Source of the DNA: Terriglobia bacterium
GTDB lineage: Bacteria > Acidobacteriota > Thermoanaerobaculia > Thermoanaerobaculales > Thermoanaerobaculaceae
Direction of reading: 5' to 3'
Assembly (NCBI GenBank): GCA_020073245.1
Contig: JAIQFQ010000007.1
Location: 1 to 64,000 of the forward strand
Length of the DNA stretch: 64,000 nucleotides
The position numbers and the translations under genes were made by a program. The notes below the pieces were generated by a model. The model was not told the origin of the DNA. It saw only the letters and a program-made list of their open reading frames with translations, and ran no database searches. Of this stretch, positions 17,054-24,829 are shown piece after piece. Within the stretch, counting starts at the first letter, position 1, and every line of letters begins with the position of its first letter.

Positions 17054-17812
17054 TCAGATGCCCATGGGGCGCCCGAGGGGGCCCCGTCGCGGTCTCTTGT
17101 CGGGGGGCAGGACATGACGGTCGATCGGCAGCAGCGGACAGTCTACGCGATCGAGCGAGCCCACGAGGCGACGCAGCGCGGCGCAGAAGCGGACCGGGAT
17201 CCCGGTCGCGGCCGAGAGCGTGCGCGCCGCCTCCAGGCCCCCGAGCACGATCTCCGGCGTCGTCTCCTCCATGAGGTGCGTGTTGGCGACGAGCCCGGTG
17301 ACCGACATGCGCGCCGCCGTCTCCACCTCCCGCAGCATGGTGGACAGGCCCGCCTGGTCCTCCGCGAACGGGCGCCTCGTGTTGACCACGAAGAGCAGCT
17401 CCGTCCGCGCGCGGTCGACGAGGTCGGACATCGCCCCGAACGCCCTCGCCCCGAGGTCGTCCCCGCCCGCGTCCACGATCACGCGGGCATTGCCGTCGTC
17501 GCTGCGCGAGAGGGCGCCGCGCACCTCGGGGACGATGATCGGCAGGTCGGCGTAGAAGCGGTCGCCCTCCGGCGCCACCAGATGGATCCCCTTCTCCGCG
17601 AGCTCCGCGTGGGCGAGGCGGCAGCGGAAGTAGGGCTTGACGACGTCGAGGTCAACGATGCTCACCTCGTGCCCGCGCGCCCTGAAGTCGAACGCGAGGT
17701 TCAACGCGATCTCGCTCTTGCCGCTCCCGAAGTGGCCGACGAAGATGATGACAGGTGCTGTCAGGACATCGTAGGCGTCACGGCGCCCGACGGGCGAGGT
17801 CATAGCGTCCAT
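17054..17812 (-). CDS. P-loop ATPase of the oxidoreductase operon
   Basis: 252-residue SIMIBI-type P-loop NTPase: Walker A GHFGSGKSE near the N-terminus, IVDLDVVKPYF as a switch/Walker A' region, IVDAGGDD as Walker B, and VVNTRRPF as a later conserved loop. It resembles the CobQ/MinD-like ATPases found beside 2-oxoacid:ferredoxin oxidoreductase genes; its role there is not established. First gene of the operon, directly behind the promoter at 17851-17879. The start is ambiguous: ATG 17812 chosen, with GTG 17818 and ATG 17803 possible; no strong ribosome site marks any of them. Confidence 0.8.
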   Translation of the reverse strand: MDAMTSPVGRRDAYDVLTAPVIIFVGHFGSGKSEIALNLAFDFRARGHEVSIVDLDVVKPYFRCRLAHAELAEKGIHLVAPEGDRFYADLPIIVPEVRGALSRSDDGNARVIVDAGGDDLGARAFGAMSDLVDRARTELLFVVNTRRPFAEDQAGLSTMLREVETAARMSVTGLVANTHLMEETTPEIVLGGLEAARTLSAATGIPVRFCAALRRLVGSLDRVDCPLLPIDRHVLPPDKRPRRGPLGRPMGI

Positions 17813-17850
17813 ACGCACACGGTCTGCAGACTCCGTCCCCCCCGCCGGAC

Positions 17851-17879
17851 AATTTATGTGAAGTCCTTCACGAAATCAA
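17851..17879 (-). promoter_or_regulatory. Promoter with spacer palindrome for the 2-oxoacid oxidoreductase operon
   Basis: Read on the minus strand: TTGATT (17874-17879), 17 bases, TAAATT (17851-17856). The spacer holds the palindrome GTGAAGGACTTCAC (17858-17871), an operator-like site between the two boxes. Transcription would start near 17844, about 30 bases before the ATPase gene. Confidence 0.6.
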
Positions 17880-18188
17880 GTCTACTGACTATCTTGAGAC
17901 GCGTTCCTGAAAGGTGACAGCCGGCCAACTGGCCGTGTGGGGCGGCGGTCCGACAGACGAGCTCTCGCTGCTGCTGCTCAGGTTGGCCTGCCGTGGTCCT
18001 GAGGCCCGCAAGGAGCGAACGATCCCACCGAGTTGCGACGGTGAGGGTCCGCGGCCTTGAGGCCTTGACACTCCCCCTTCCCGGGGTACGATCGGCTGTA
18101 GAACAAAAGGGAGTTCGTGTGCGTCTGGTGCCGGACCTCGGCAGCAGATCTCTGACTGCAACCACTCTGGTTCAGGGGGAGGTCGCCC
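17880..18188. other. Divergent intergenic region
   Basis: Non-coding gap between the oxidoreductase operon promoter and the membrane protein gene. Besides the promoter at 18065-18092 it holds a short hairpin, CGGCCA-AC-TGGCCG (17922-17935). I see no gene, RNA or repeat in the rest. Confidence 0.5.
18065..18092 (+). promoter_or_regulatory. Candidate sigma-70 promoter for the membrane protein gene
   Basis: TTGACA (18065-18070), 16 bases, TACGAT (18087-18092). A leader of about 90 bases would precede the gene at 18189. Confidence 0.5.
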
Positions 18189-18983
18189 ATGGGACGAGTC
18201 TTGCTTTCGGTGGTTCTCGGTCTGTTTGCGTTGGTCATCTTCATAGGGGTCGGCGAGCTTCTCGGGGTCCCGGGGCAGAACACGATCAGGGAAATTTTGG
18301 GCGCATGTCTCGCAGGCACCCTCTACCTCGCGATCTCCCAGTTCTTCGTCGCGCCGAGGGGGAGCCGCGCGCTCGCCCCGAAATGGCCGACCATGGTCGC
18401 AATGGGCGCGCCGCTGTTGGCAATCTGCCTCACGATCGCCGCGCAAGGCGGCCGGGCGTGGCTGTACTCCGCGCTTCCGATGTTCGTCCCGGGGTGTCTC
18501 GGGATCGTCGCCGGGGCCTGGGCGGCAGGGCGCTTCACGTTCTCGCCGCTCGCGCTCGCATCGTGTCGTCGTTCGTTGCTGGTTTCCGCCGCCGTCCTCC
18601 TTGCGGTTGCCCTCGTCCTCGTGGCGGCCGTGATCCCGCTGACCATCAAGGCGGGCGCCTTTCCCGACGGCGCACCCGGGGCGACAGTGTCCGTCTTCTG
18701 GAGGATCGCTGGCCTGGCCACTCTCATCGCCGCAGGCCTCGGCCTCATCGCCGCTCGAGCGGGGCGCGGCCGTCGTCCTTCGTTCGTCATTCTCGGCTTC
18801 CTGGCGTTCCTCGCGTTCGCTCCGGCGTGCTTCCTCGCGATCCCGGCGATCTGGTTTCTGGGGCACGGCCCCGTGCTGCGCGCCGTGAGCATCATCTCGC
18901 CCATGTGCTCGGCAGCCCAGTTCGTGGTCACGGTGCTGCTCGGCGCGACAGCGCTCCGCCTTCCGGAAGCCGAGAGGACCTGA
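18189..18983 (+). CDS. Hypothetical integral membrane protein
   Basis: 264 aa with about seven hydrophobic segments (for example VLLSVVLGLFALVIFIGVGEL, LLVSAAVLLAVALVLVAAVI and FVILGFLAFLAFAPACFLAI) and short basic loops. No transport or enzyme motif is recognisable. GGGGGAGG lies 8 bases before the ATG. It is a single gene running toward the REP array. Confidence 0.7.
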   Translation: MGRVLLSVVLGLFALVIFIGVGELLGVPGQNTIREILGACLAGTLYLAISQFFVAPRGSRALAPKWPTMVAMGAPLLAICLTIAAQGGRAWLYSALPMFVPGCLGIVAGAWAAGRFTFSPLALASCRRSLLVSAAVLLAVALVLVAAVIPLTIKAGAFPDGAPGATVSVFWRIAGLATLIAAGLGLIAARAGRGRRPSFVILGFLAFLAFAPACFLAIPAIWFLGHGPVLRAVSIISPMCSAAQFVVTVLLGATALRLPEAERT

Positions 18984-19013
18984 TCGGTTCCGCTCGGAAG
19001 CCTCCCGCTCTCG

Positions 19014-19438
19014 GTGGGAGCGCCTTCCAGGTGCAACCCCTGCAGACCTGATGCTTGCTACAGGTCGCGGCAGGATGCCGCTCCCACTGGGGAATTGGTC
19101 TTCCACCATCACCAGCCCCGTGAGAGCACCTTCCAGGTGCGACCAGAAGAATCACTCCCCGCGAGCACCTGAAAATTCTCGGTGGGAGCACCTTCCAGGT
19201 GCGACCCGCAGCTCGCTCAAGCTGTGGTCGCGGCAGGATACCGCTCCCACTGGGGAATTGGTCTTCCACCATCAGCAGCCCCGTGGGAGCGCCTTCCAGG
19301 TGCGACCCCTGCAGACCTGATGCTTGCTACAGGTCGCGGCTGGAAGCCGCTCCCACTGAAGGATTGGTCGGGGCCCCCTCTAGGACTTCCGTGGGAGCAC
19401 CTGAAGAACCACTGTGGGAGCACCTTCCAGGTGCGACC
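19014..19438. repeat. REP/BIME array left of the RAYT gene
   Basis: Seven full copies and degenerate pieces of a roughly 25-base REP. Forward copies begin GTGGGAGC, carry ACCTTCCAGGT and end GCGACC: 19014-19038, 19120-19144, 19182-19206, 19283-19307, 19414-19438. Inverted copies (GGTCGCGGC...GCCGCTCCCAC): 19063-19087, 19226-19250, 19332-19356. A truncated copy begins at 19391. Forward-inverted pairs share the spacer CCTGCAGACCTGATGCTTGC, giving 74-base BIME units at 19014-19087 and 19283-19356. The last copy ends 1 base before the RAYT stop. Confidence 0.92.
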
Positions 19439-19439
19439 G

Positions 19440-19910
19440 CTACAGCGAGTCGATCGGGTAGGCACAGAAGCAGAACGGAAACTCACCCGGAGCGGTGGTC
19501 AGCCCCCATCGAACCGGATTGAGCAGACAGTAACGAATCGCCTCCCGTACAGCCGATCCGTCGCGGAGGGCGGTCTCGTGGTATTGCCGTTGCCAGACGG
19601 GTCCGCTTCGAGCCTCGACGGCATTGACACCTTTCGCCGTGAAGCCCTTCAGGGAGTGCATAACGGACGGTAGGCTGGCGGTCCCGAGTTCGATCACAGC
19701 GTGAAGGTGGTCGGGCATGACCACCGCCGAGAGCCGCCGGATCCTCTCGTGCTCCTCCAACCACGCGAGGCAGTCAAGGACGATTTGCGCGGCCTCGGGC
19801 CGATCGAAGAAGCGCCGTCGTCCCGCCGTCGTCGTGGTCACAAGGTAGCAGCGTCCCTTCTCCGACCACCTTCCGGCTCGCAAGGCACTCGTACCTGCGT
19901 GCGGGGACAT
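19440..19910 (-). CDS. REP-associated tyrosine transposase (RAYT)
   Basis: Y1/HUH single-strand transposase of the TnpA-REP family, which nicks and moves REP hairpins; 156 aa. N-terminal GRCYLVTTTTAGRRRFF, the HUH metal motif in MPDHLHAVIEL (about residue 65), and VWQRQYHETALRD with the candidate catalytic tyrosine about 108, followed by YCLLNPVRWG, are all as in the family. It lies between two REP arrays whose GTGGGAGC heads resemble the REPs bound by other RAYTs. The gene appears intact. Confidence 0.93.
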   Translation of the reverse strand: MSPHAGTSALRAGRWSEKGRCYLVTTTTAGRRRFFDRPEAAQIVLDCLAWLEEHERIRRLSAVVMPDHLHAVIELGTASLPSVMHSLKGFTAKGVNAVEARSGPVWQRQYHETALRDGSAVREAIRYCLLNPVRWGLTTAPGEFPFCFCAYPIDSL

Positions 19911-19933
19911 CGGGTGATTTTAGCGGGGGTTGC

Positions 19934-20165
19934 AGTCGCGGCAAGATGCCGCTCCCACAACAAAAAGTCCGAGGTCGCGGCAAGATGCCGCTCCCACCGA
20001 GGGGTTGCTGCCGCACCCAGGAGGACCTTCCTGGGAGCACCTCAAAATCTCTGTGGGAGCGCCTTCCAGGCGCGACCCCTGCAGACCTGATGCTTGCTAT
20101 AGGTCGCGGCAAGATGCCGCTCCCACAACAAGAAGTCCGAGGTCGCGGCAGGATGCCGCTCCCAC
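19934..20165. repeat. REP/BIME array right of the RAYT gene
   Basis: Inverted copies at 19934-19958, 19973-19997, 20102-20126 and 20141-20165, and a forward copy at 20053-20077, with a truncated one near 20032. The pair 20053-20126 repeats the 74-base BIME unit with the same spacer seen left of the gene. The array ends 30 bases before the rfbD stop. Confidence 0.92.
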
Positions 20166-20194
20166 TGAGGGGTTGGTGTTGCAGGCGCTTGGAC

Positions 20195-21034
20195 CTACGA
20201 GCCCGACGCGAGGTACCGCTCCAGGGCGTCCTGCCAGGGGGGCAGGTCCGAGCCGAGGATCCTCCGCAGCTCGGACGTATCCAGCAGCGAACACGGCGGG
20301 CGTGGGGCCGGACGGCTCGCCTCGGCGGTAGAGATCGGCACGACTTCGGCGCTCGAGCCGAGCCGGCGCACGATCTCCCGGGCAAACTCGAACCATGTCG
20401 TGCTGCCGGCGTTGACGGCGTGGACCACACCCAGAGCGCCGGCTGTGAGCAGCCGGAGGATGGTGCCGGCCAGATCCACCGCGTACGTCGGGCAGCCGCG
20501 CTGGTCGCTGACCACGCGGAGCGATGTGACTCCGTTCTCGACCTGCGTGCGGATTGCGTCGACGAAGTTGTGGCCCTCGCCGAATAGCCACGCCGTGCGG
20601 ACGATCAGGTGGCGCCGCGCGGCCCTCGCCGCTTCCTCCCCCGCCAGCTTCGTCCGCCCGTACGCCGACCGGGGACTCACGGCGTCGTCCTCACGATAGG
20701 GGCGTTGCGACGCGCCGTCGAAGACGTAGTCGGTGGAGATCTGGACGAGGACTGCGCCGATCTCGTCGGCGGCAGCCGCCAGGTGGCGGACGGCCGTGCC
20801 GTTGATGGCAAGGGCCTTTGCCTCTTCCGACTCCGCCGCGTCCACTGCGGTGAACGCCGCGCAGTTGATGATCGCGTCGGGTTGTGCGTCGGCGACCGCG
20901 GCGCGCGCCGCGGCAACATCCGTGATGTCCAGCTCGGGGAGATCGTAGCCGACGAACGTGTCGCCGCGCTCGGCTGCGACCCTCGCGAGGGCCCTGCCGA
21001 GTTGGCCCCGGCTACCGGTCACGAGGATCTTCAC
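20195..21034 (-). CDS. rfbD: dTDP-4-dehydrorhamnose reductase
   Basis: Last step of dTDP-L-rhamnose synthesis: NAD(P)H reduction of dTDP-4-dehydrorhamnose. Short-chain dehydrogenase fold with TGSRGQLGRAL at the N-terminus, ISTDYVFDG, and YGRTKLAGE holding the catalytic Tyr and Lys. 279 aa, normal; GTG start. It follows rfbB by 58 bases in an A-B-D order on the minus strand. The gap contains a run of CCCTGATCCCTGACCCCC-like words. Confidence 0.93.
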   Translation of the reverse strand: MKILVTGSRGQLGRALARVAAERGDTFVGYDLPELDITDVAAARAAVADAQPDAIINCAAFTAVDAAESEEAKALAINGTAVRHLAAAADEIGAVLVQISTDYVFDGASQRPYREDDAVSPRSAYGRTKLAGEEAARAARRHLIVRTAWLFGEGHNFVDAIRTQVENGVTSLRVVSDQRGCPTYAVDLAGTILRLLTAGALGVVHAVNAGSTTWFEFAREIVRRLGSSAEVVPISTAEASRPAPRPPCSLLDTSELRRILGSDLPPWQDALERYLASGS

Positions 21035-21092
21035 GATGCCCCCCGGGAGCCCTCGTTCCCTGGCCCCCGACCCCTGATCCCTGACCCCCGTC

Positions 21093-22109
21093 TCATCCCA
21101 GCCTGGCCCCGTACTGTTCCTGGTAGTACCGCCGGAACTCGCCGTCGTGGTCCTTGATCGGACGCCACCACGCCTCGTGCTCCACGTACCAGCGCACGGT
21201 CTCCTCGAGACCGCGCTCGAACGACACCCGCGGCTCCCAACCGAGCCGCCGCAGCTTTCCGGCGTCCAGCGAGTAGCGTCGGTCGTGACCGACCCTGTCC
21301 TCGACCTTCCGGATCAGGCTCGCGGGCTTGCCCAGCACCCGCAGCACCTCGTTCGTGATCTCGATGTTCTCGCGCTCGTTGCCGCCGGCGATGTTGTAGA
21401 CCTCGCCTTCGGCACCGTGCTCGAGGACGAAGAGCACCGCCCGGCAGTGGTCCGCCACGTGCAGCCAGTCGCGTACGTTCCTTCCGTCACCGTAGAGCGG
21501 CAGGCTCTCGTCCCGGAGGGCGTTGGTGACGAAAAGGGGGATCAGCTTCTCCGGATACTGAAACGGACCGTAGTTGTTGGACGCCCGCGTGATCACGACG
21601 GGCACCTTGTAGGTGGCCCAGTAGGCGAACGCCAGGCGGTCACCGCCGGCCTTCGACGCGGCGTAGGGATTGCGGGGGTTCAGGACGCTCTCCTCGGTGA
21701 AGGAGCCCTGGGCGATCGACCCGTACACCTCGTCGGTCGAAATCTGGACGAACCGTTGAAGGCCGACGCGGCGCGCCTCCTCGAGGAGCACCAGCACGCC
21801 TTTCATGTCGGTCTCGATGAAGTGCGCTGCACCCAAGAGCGATCTGTCCACGTGGGTCTCGGCCGCGAAGTTCACGGCCGCCGTGCAGCCGGTCATCGCA
21901 TCGCGAACCGTCTCGGGGGAGCAGATGTCGCCCCTCACGAAGCGGTAGCGCGGATCTCGCGCAACGTCGGCGAGGTTCTCCAGCCGTCCGGCGTAGGTCA
22001 GCTTGTCGAGGTTGACGACCTCCCAGTCCGGGCGCTCGGCGAGCACCATGCGGACGAAGTTGGAGCCGATGAAACCGCAGCCGCCCGTTACAAGGATCCT
22101 CGTCGTCAT
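21093..22109 (-). CDS. rfbB: dTDP-glucose 4,6-dehydratase
   Basis: Converts dTDP-glucose to dTDP-4-keto-6-deoxyglucose using bound NAD+. Extended SDR: TGGCGFIGSNF binds NAD, ISTDEVYGS has the catalytic Asp-Glu pair, and NPYAASKAG carries the lysine (YxxxK). RASNNYGPFQ and PLYGDGRNVRDWL are family signatures. 338 aa, normal length. Confidence 0.96.
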   Translation of the reverse strand: MTTRILVTGGCGFIGSNFVRMVLAERPDWEVVNLDKLTYAGRLENLADVARDPRYRFVRGDICSPETVRDAMTGCTAAVNFAAETHVDRSLLGAAHFIETDMKGVLVLLEEARRVGLQRFVQISTDEVYGSIAQGSFTEESVLNPRNPYAASKAGGDRLAFAYWATYKVPVVITRASNNYGPFQYPEKLIPLFVTNALRDESLPLYGDGRNVRDWLHVADHCRAVLFVLEHGAEGEVYNIAGGNERENIEITNEVLRVLGKPASLIRKVEDRVGHDRRYSLDAGKLRRLGWEPRVSFERGLEETVRWYVEHEAWWRPIKDHDGEFRRYYQEQYGARLG

Positions 22110-22180
22110 GGGTCCTTCCTTGGTTCGCTACTCGCACGATCGATAAGAGGGACGGCGCCTCTGGCAGCCGACACCGCGCC

Positions 22181-23050
22181 TCAGTGTTGGCGGAGCAGTC
22201 CGAGCAGGTACTCGCCGTAGCCCGACTTCGCGAGCGGCCGTGCGATCCGGCGGAGATCCGCGTCGTCGATGAACCCCATCCGCCAGGCGACCTCCTCGGG
22301 ACACGCGATCCTCAGCCCCTGGCGCTGCTCGACGACCTGGACGAAGTTCGCCGCCTGCAGCAACGACTCGTGCGTCCCAGTGTCAAGCCAGGCGGTGCCC
22401 CGCCCGAGAATCTCCACCGTGAGCTCGCCCCACTCGAGGTACCGGCGGTTGATATCGGTGATCTCGAGCTCTCCCCGAGCCGAGCGAGGAAGCGACCTCG
22501 CGATGCCGACGACCCGGTTGTCGTAAAAATACAGTCCGGTGACCGCATAGTGCGATCGCGGATGCGTCGGCTTCTCCTCGAGGGAGACCGGCCTCCCTGT
22601 GGCGTCGAGCTCCACGACGCCGTACCGCTCCGGGTCCCGAACCCGGTAGCCGAATACCGTGGCGCCGCTCTTCCGGGCGGCTACGGCTTGAAGCGTCTTG
22701 GCAAGGCCCTGCGCATAGAAGATGTTGTCGCCGAGTATCAGGCTCACCGAGTCCCCGGCGATGAACTCTTCCCCTATGACGAACGCCTCGGCGAGACCCC
22801 CCGGCGTGGGTTGTTCGGCAAACGCGAGACGGAGTCCCCATTGGCTGCCGTCTCCGAGCAGTCCCCTGAAGAGCGACGCCTCGTGGGGCGTCGTTATTAC
22901 GAGTATTTCGCGGATCCCCGCCAACATGAGCGTCGAGAGCGGGTAGTAGACCATCGGCTTGTCGTACACAGGCACAAGTTGCTTCGACACGGCCAGCGTG
23001 ATCGGGTGCAGCCGCGTGCCGGCTCCGCCGGCCAGGACGATTCCCTTCAT
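22181..23050 (-). CDS. rfbA: Glucose-1-phosphate thymidylyltransferase
   Basis: First enzyme of dTDP-rhamnose synthesis (glucose-1-P + dTTP). Nucleotidyltransferase signature [11 protein letters not shown] at residues 8-18, [25 protein letters not shown], and [16 protein letters not shown] are all present. 289 aa, standard. First gene of the rfbA-rfbB-rfbD set; the epimerase rfbC is not in this window. Confidence 0.96.
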   Translation of the reverse strand: MKGIVLAGGAGTRLHPITLAVSKQLVPVYDKPMVYYPLSTLMLAGIREILVITTPHEASLFRGLLGDGSQWGLRLAFAEQPTPGGLAEAFVIGEEFIAGDSVSLILGDNIFYAQGLAKTLQAVAARKSGATVFGYRVRDPERYGVVELDATGRPVSLEEKPTHPRSHYAVTGLYFYDNRVVGIARSLPRSARGELEITDINRRYLEWGELTVEILGRGTAWLDTGTHESLLQAANFVQVVEQRQGLRIACPEEVAWRMGFIDDADLRRIARPLAKSGYGEYLLGLLRQH

Positions 23051-23194
23051 CGCTGGTCAGGCCCTCCCTTTCCCGTCGTCCGGCCCGTATTCTACACGCC
23101 GCATCAGGTTTCCGGGCAGCGGCCGCCTGCACCTCCGGGCACAATAAGGAATAGACTGCGCTCCCGTACTTCTTCTACGGGTCGAGGAGGCAGA

Positions 23195-23848
23195 ATGACC
23201 AAGACCCTGGTGTTGGGCTCTCAGCCCGAGACCTCCATCGCGGATCGCGATTCCAACCTCATCCCCAACGGCGAGGAGGGCGAGAGCGTACGAAAGCTCG
23301 CGGAGCACATCGGGGCGATCCTGGATCTCCTGCACCTGGACCGCAGCGATCCGAACCTCACCGGCACACCCGAACGGGTGGCGAAGATGTACCTCGAGAT
23401 GTTCCACGGGCTGGTGGAGGGGGCCGAGCCCAGGGTCACGACGTTTCCGAACGAAGAGAACTACCAGTCGATGGTGATGGAGCGCGACGTGCCTTTCTAC
23501 TCGATGTGCGCCCACCACCTGGTGCCGTTCTACGGTCATGCCCACATCGCCTACATCCCGAACCGTCGTATCGTGGGCCTCTCGAAGCTGCCGCGGATCC
23601 TGGAGTTCTACGCGAAGCGTCCCCAGCTCCAAGAGCGGCTCACGGAGCAGGTGGCGGACTACCTGTGGAACAGCCTTCACCCTCTCGGTGCGATGGTCGT
23701 CATCGAGGCCCGCCACCTCTGCGTCGAGATGCGGGGCGTGAAGAAACCCGGAGCCCTCACCGTCACATCGGCGATCAGGGGGTGCTTTGAGGACCGCAAG
23801 GTCCGGGCCGAGTTCCTCAGCTTCCTGGGAAGGACGAAGGAGTGGTAA
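23195..23848 (+). CDS. folE: GTP cyclohydrolase I
   Basis: Makes 7,8-dihydroneopterin triphosphate from GTP, first step of folate and pterin synthesis. Zinc site and core read clearly: MCAHHLVPFYGHAHIAYIP, VGLSKLPRI, and ARHLCVEMRGV with the second zinc cysteine. 217 aa. The ATG at 23195 has GAGGAGG 5 bases upstream. An N-terminal extension of about 30 residues precedes the core. It overlaps the next gene by 7 bases. Confidence 0.95.
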   Translation: MTKTLVLGSQPETSIADRDSNLIPNGEEGESVRKLAEHIGAILDLLHLDRSDPNLTGTPERVAKMYLEMFHGLVEGAEPRVTTFPNEENYQSMVMERDVPFYSMCAHHLVPFYGHAHIAYIPNRRIVGLSKLPRILEFYAKRPQLQERLTEQVADYLWNSLHPLGAMVVIEARHLCVEMRGVKKPGALTVTSAIRGCFEDRKVRAEFLSFLGRTKEW

Positions 23849-24129
23849 GTCCGGATCTTGCTCGAAGGGCGGGCCTCGAGCTTCCCGGTTGGACGATCGA
23901 GGGTGAGGAGTTGGTCCGGCGCTGGCGGTTCCCCGACTTCGCGTCCGCCCTCGCCGCGGCCGTGCGAGTCGGTGCCCTTGCCGAGCGCGCCGACCACCAC
24001 CCGGAGATGCGCGTCGCGTGGGGGCTTCTCGAGGTTCGCCTCACGACCCATAAGGTGAAGGCACTCACCGGCCGTGACCTCGACCTCGCGGCCGCGATCC
24101 AGTCGGCGCTACCACCGCCAAATGCCTAG
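23842..24129 (+). CDS. Pterin-4a-carbinolamine dehydratase
   Basis: Dehydrates 4a-hydroxytetrahydropterin. 95 aa with the motif [E/D]HHP in ADHHPEM, and TTHKVKALTGRDLDLA near the C-terminus. Its GTG start lies inside the end of folE (7-base overlap), so the two are coupled. No aromatic amino acid hydroxylase is nearby, so a role in recycling for that enzyme is not shown; some dehydratases of this family act with folate or molybdopterin genes. Confidence 0.88.
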   Translation: MVSPDLARRAGLELPGWTIEGEELVRRWRFPDFASALAAAVRVGALAERADHHPEMRVAWGLLEVRLTTHKVKALTGRDLDLAAAIQSALPPPNA

Positions 24130-24204
24130 CTGATCTACCGGGCCAACACCACGGCATCTCGCGTCCGCGACCGGTAGCTCAAGCCGCGCTCTCGCAGCTG
24201 CCGC

Positions 24205-24648
24205 TCAATTTGCGATCTCGAAGAACAGGTAGACCTTGCGGGCCGCCACCAACGCATCGCCGGCGATTCCACCCTGCTGCTTGTTCTTGAAGTCCTTGCC
24301 GGACTTAGCCTTGAACGGATCGAGCACGACCCGCTCGAGCGCCTTGCCGTCCCCGTCCTCGAGGAGCAGCGCAGTGGCCACGCTGGCCGGTTTGTCAACG
24401 GTGTTCTTGCCCGCCACCACGATCGCGCACTTCACCTTCTCGCCGGCACGCACCTCGGCGAGGGTCGTCAAGGTCAGGCTTTCCAGACGCACGCCCTGCA
24501 GGATGATGTGCAGCCCGACGGGCTCTCCGACGGCAAAGGCGAACTCGCCCTGGAACGGGTTGTCCTCGGCGGTGTACCCCGGATTTTCCTGCGCGCAAAC
24601 GAAGCCCCCGACCAAGGCCACCACGAGCGCGAAGATCACCCGACGCAT
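24205..24648 (-). CDS. Secreted hypothetical protein
   Basis: 147 aa from ATG at 24648. A signal peptide (RRVIFALVVALVGGFVCA, cleavage near AQE) leads a beta-rich domain with no motif known to me. A long open frame extends upstream but reads through the neighbouring gap and is unlikely. It is the next gene downstream of the membrane kinase on the same strand, 181 bases away; that gap holds a GGGGCC-AACC-GGCCCC hairpin (24779-24794) just after the kinase stop. Confidence 0.7.
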   Translation of the reverse strand: MRRVIFALVVALVGGFVCAQENPGYTAEDNPFQGEFAFAVGEPVGLHIILQGVRLESLTLTTLAEVRAGEKVKCAIVVAGKNTVDKPASVATALLLEDGDGKALERVVLDPFKAKSGKDFKNKQQGGIAGDALVAARKVYLFFEIAN

Positions 24649-24829
24649 GCCGCGCCTCCCACAGAGGGCGAATCTCGATTCGCCCGGACAATGTTGAGAG
24701 AAGCTTACTCCAAACGGTGACCCGCTGCCAGAGCCTCTGCCGGGATTCCGGCGGCACGTCCGGTGGTGGGCCGGGCAGGGGGCCAACCGGCCCCGGCTGT
24801 CCCCGCCCCGGTCACCGCGGTTCCAGTCG

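Noticed and set aside
17889..19112. Long minus-strand open frames across 17.9-19.1 kb
   Set aside because: They are antisense shadows of the membrane protein gene and have composition typical of GC-rich non-coding frames.
24779..24794. Intrinsic terminator for the membrane kinase gene
   Set aside because: The GGGGCC hairpin has only six pairs and no T-run on the minus strand; noted in the neighbouring gene entry only.
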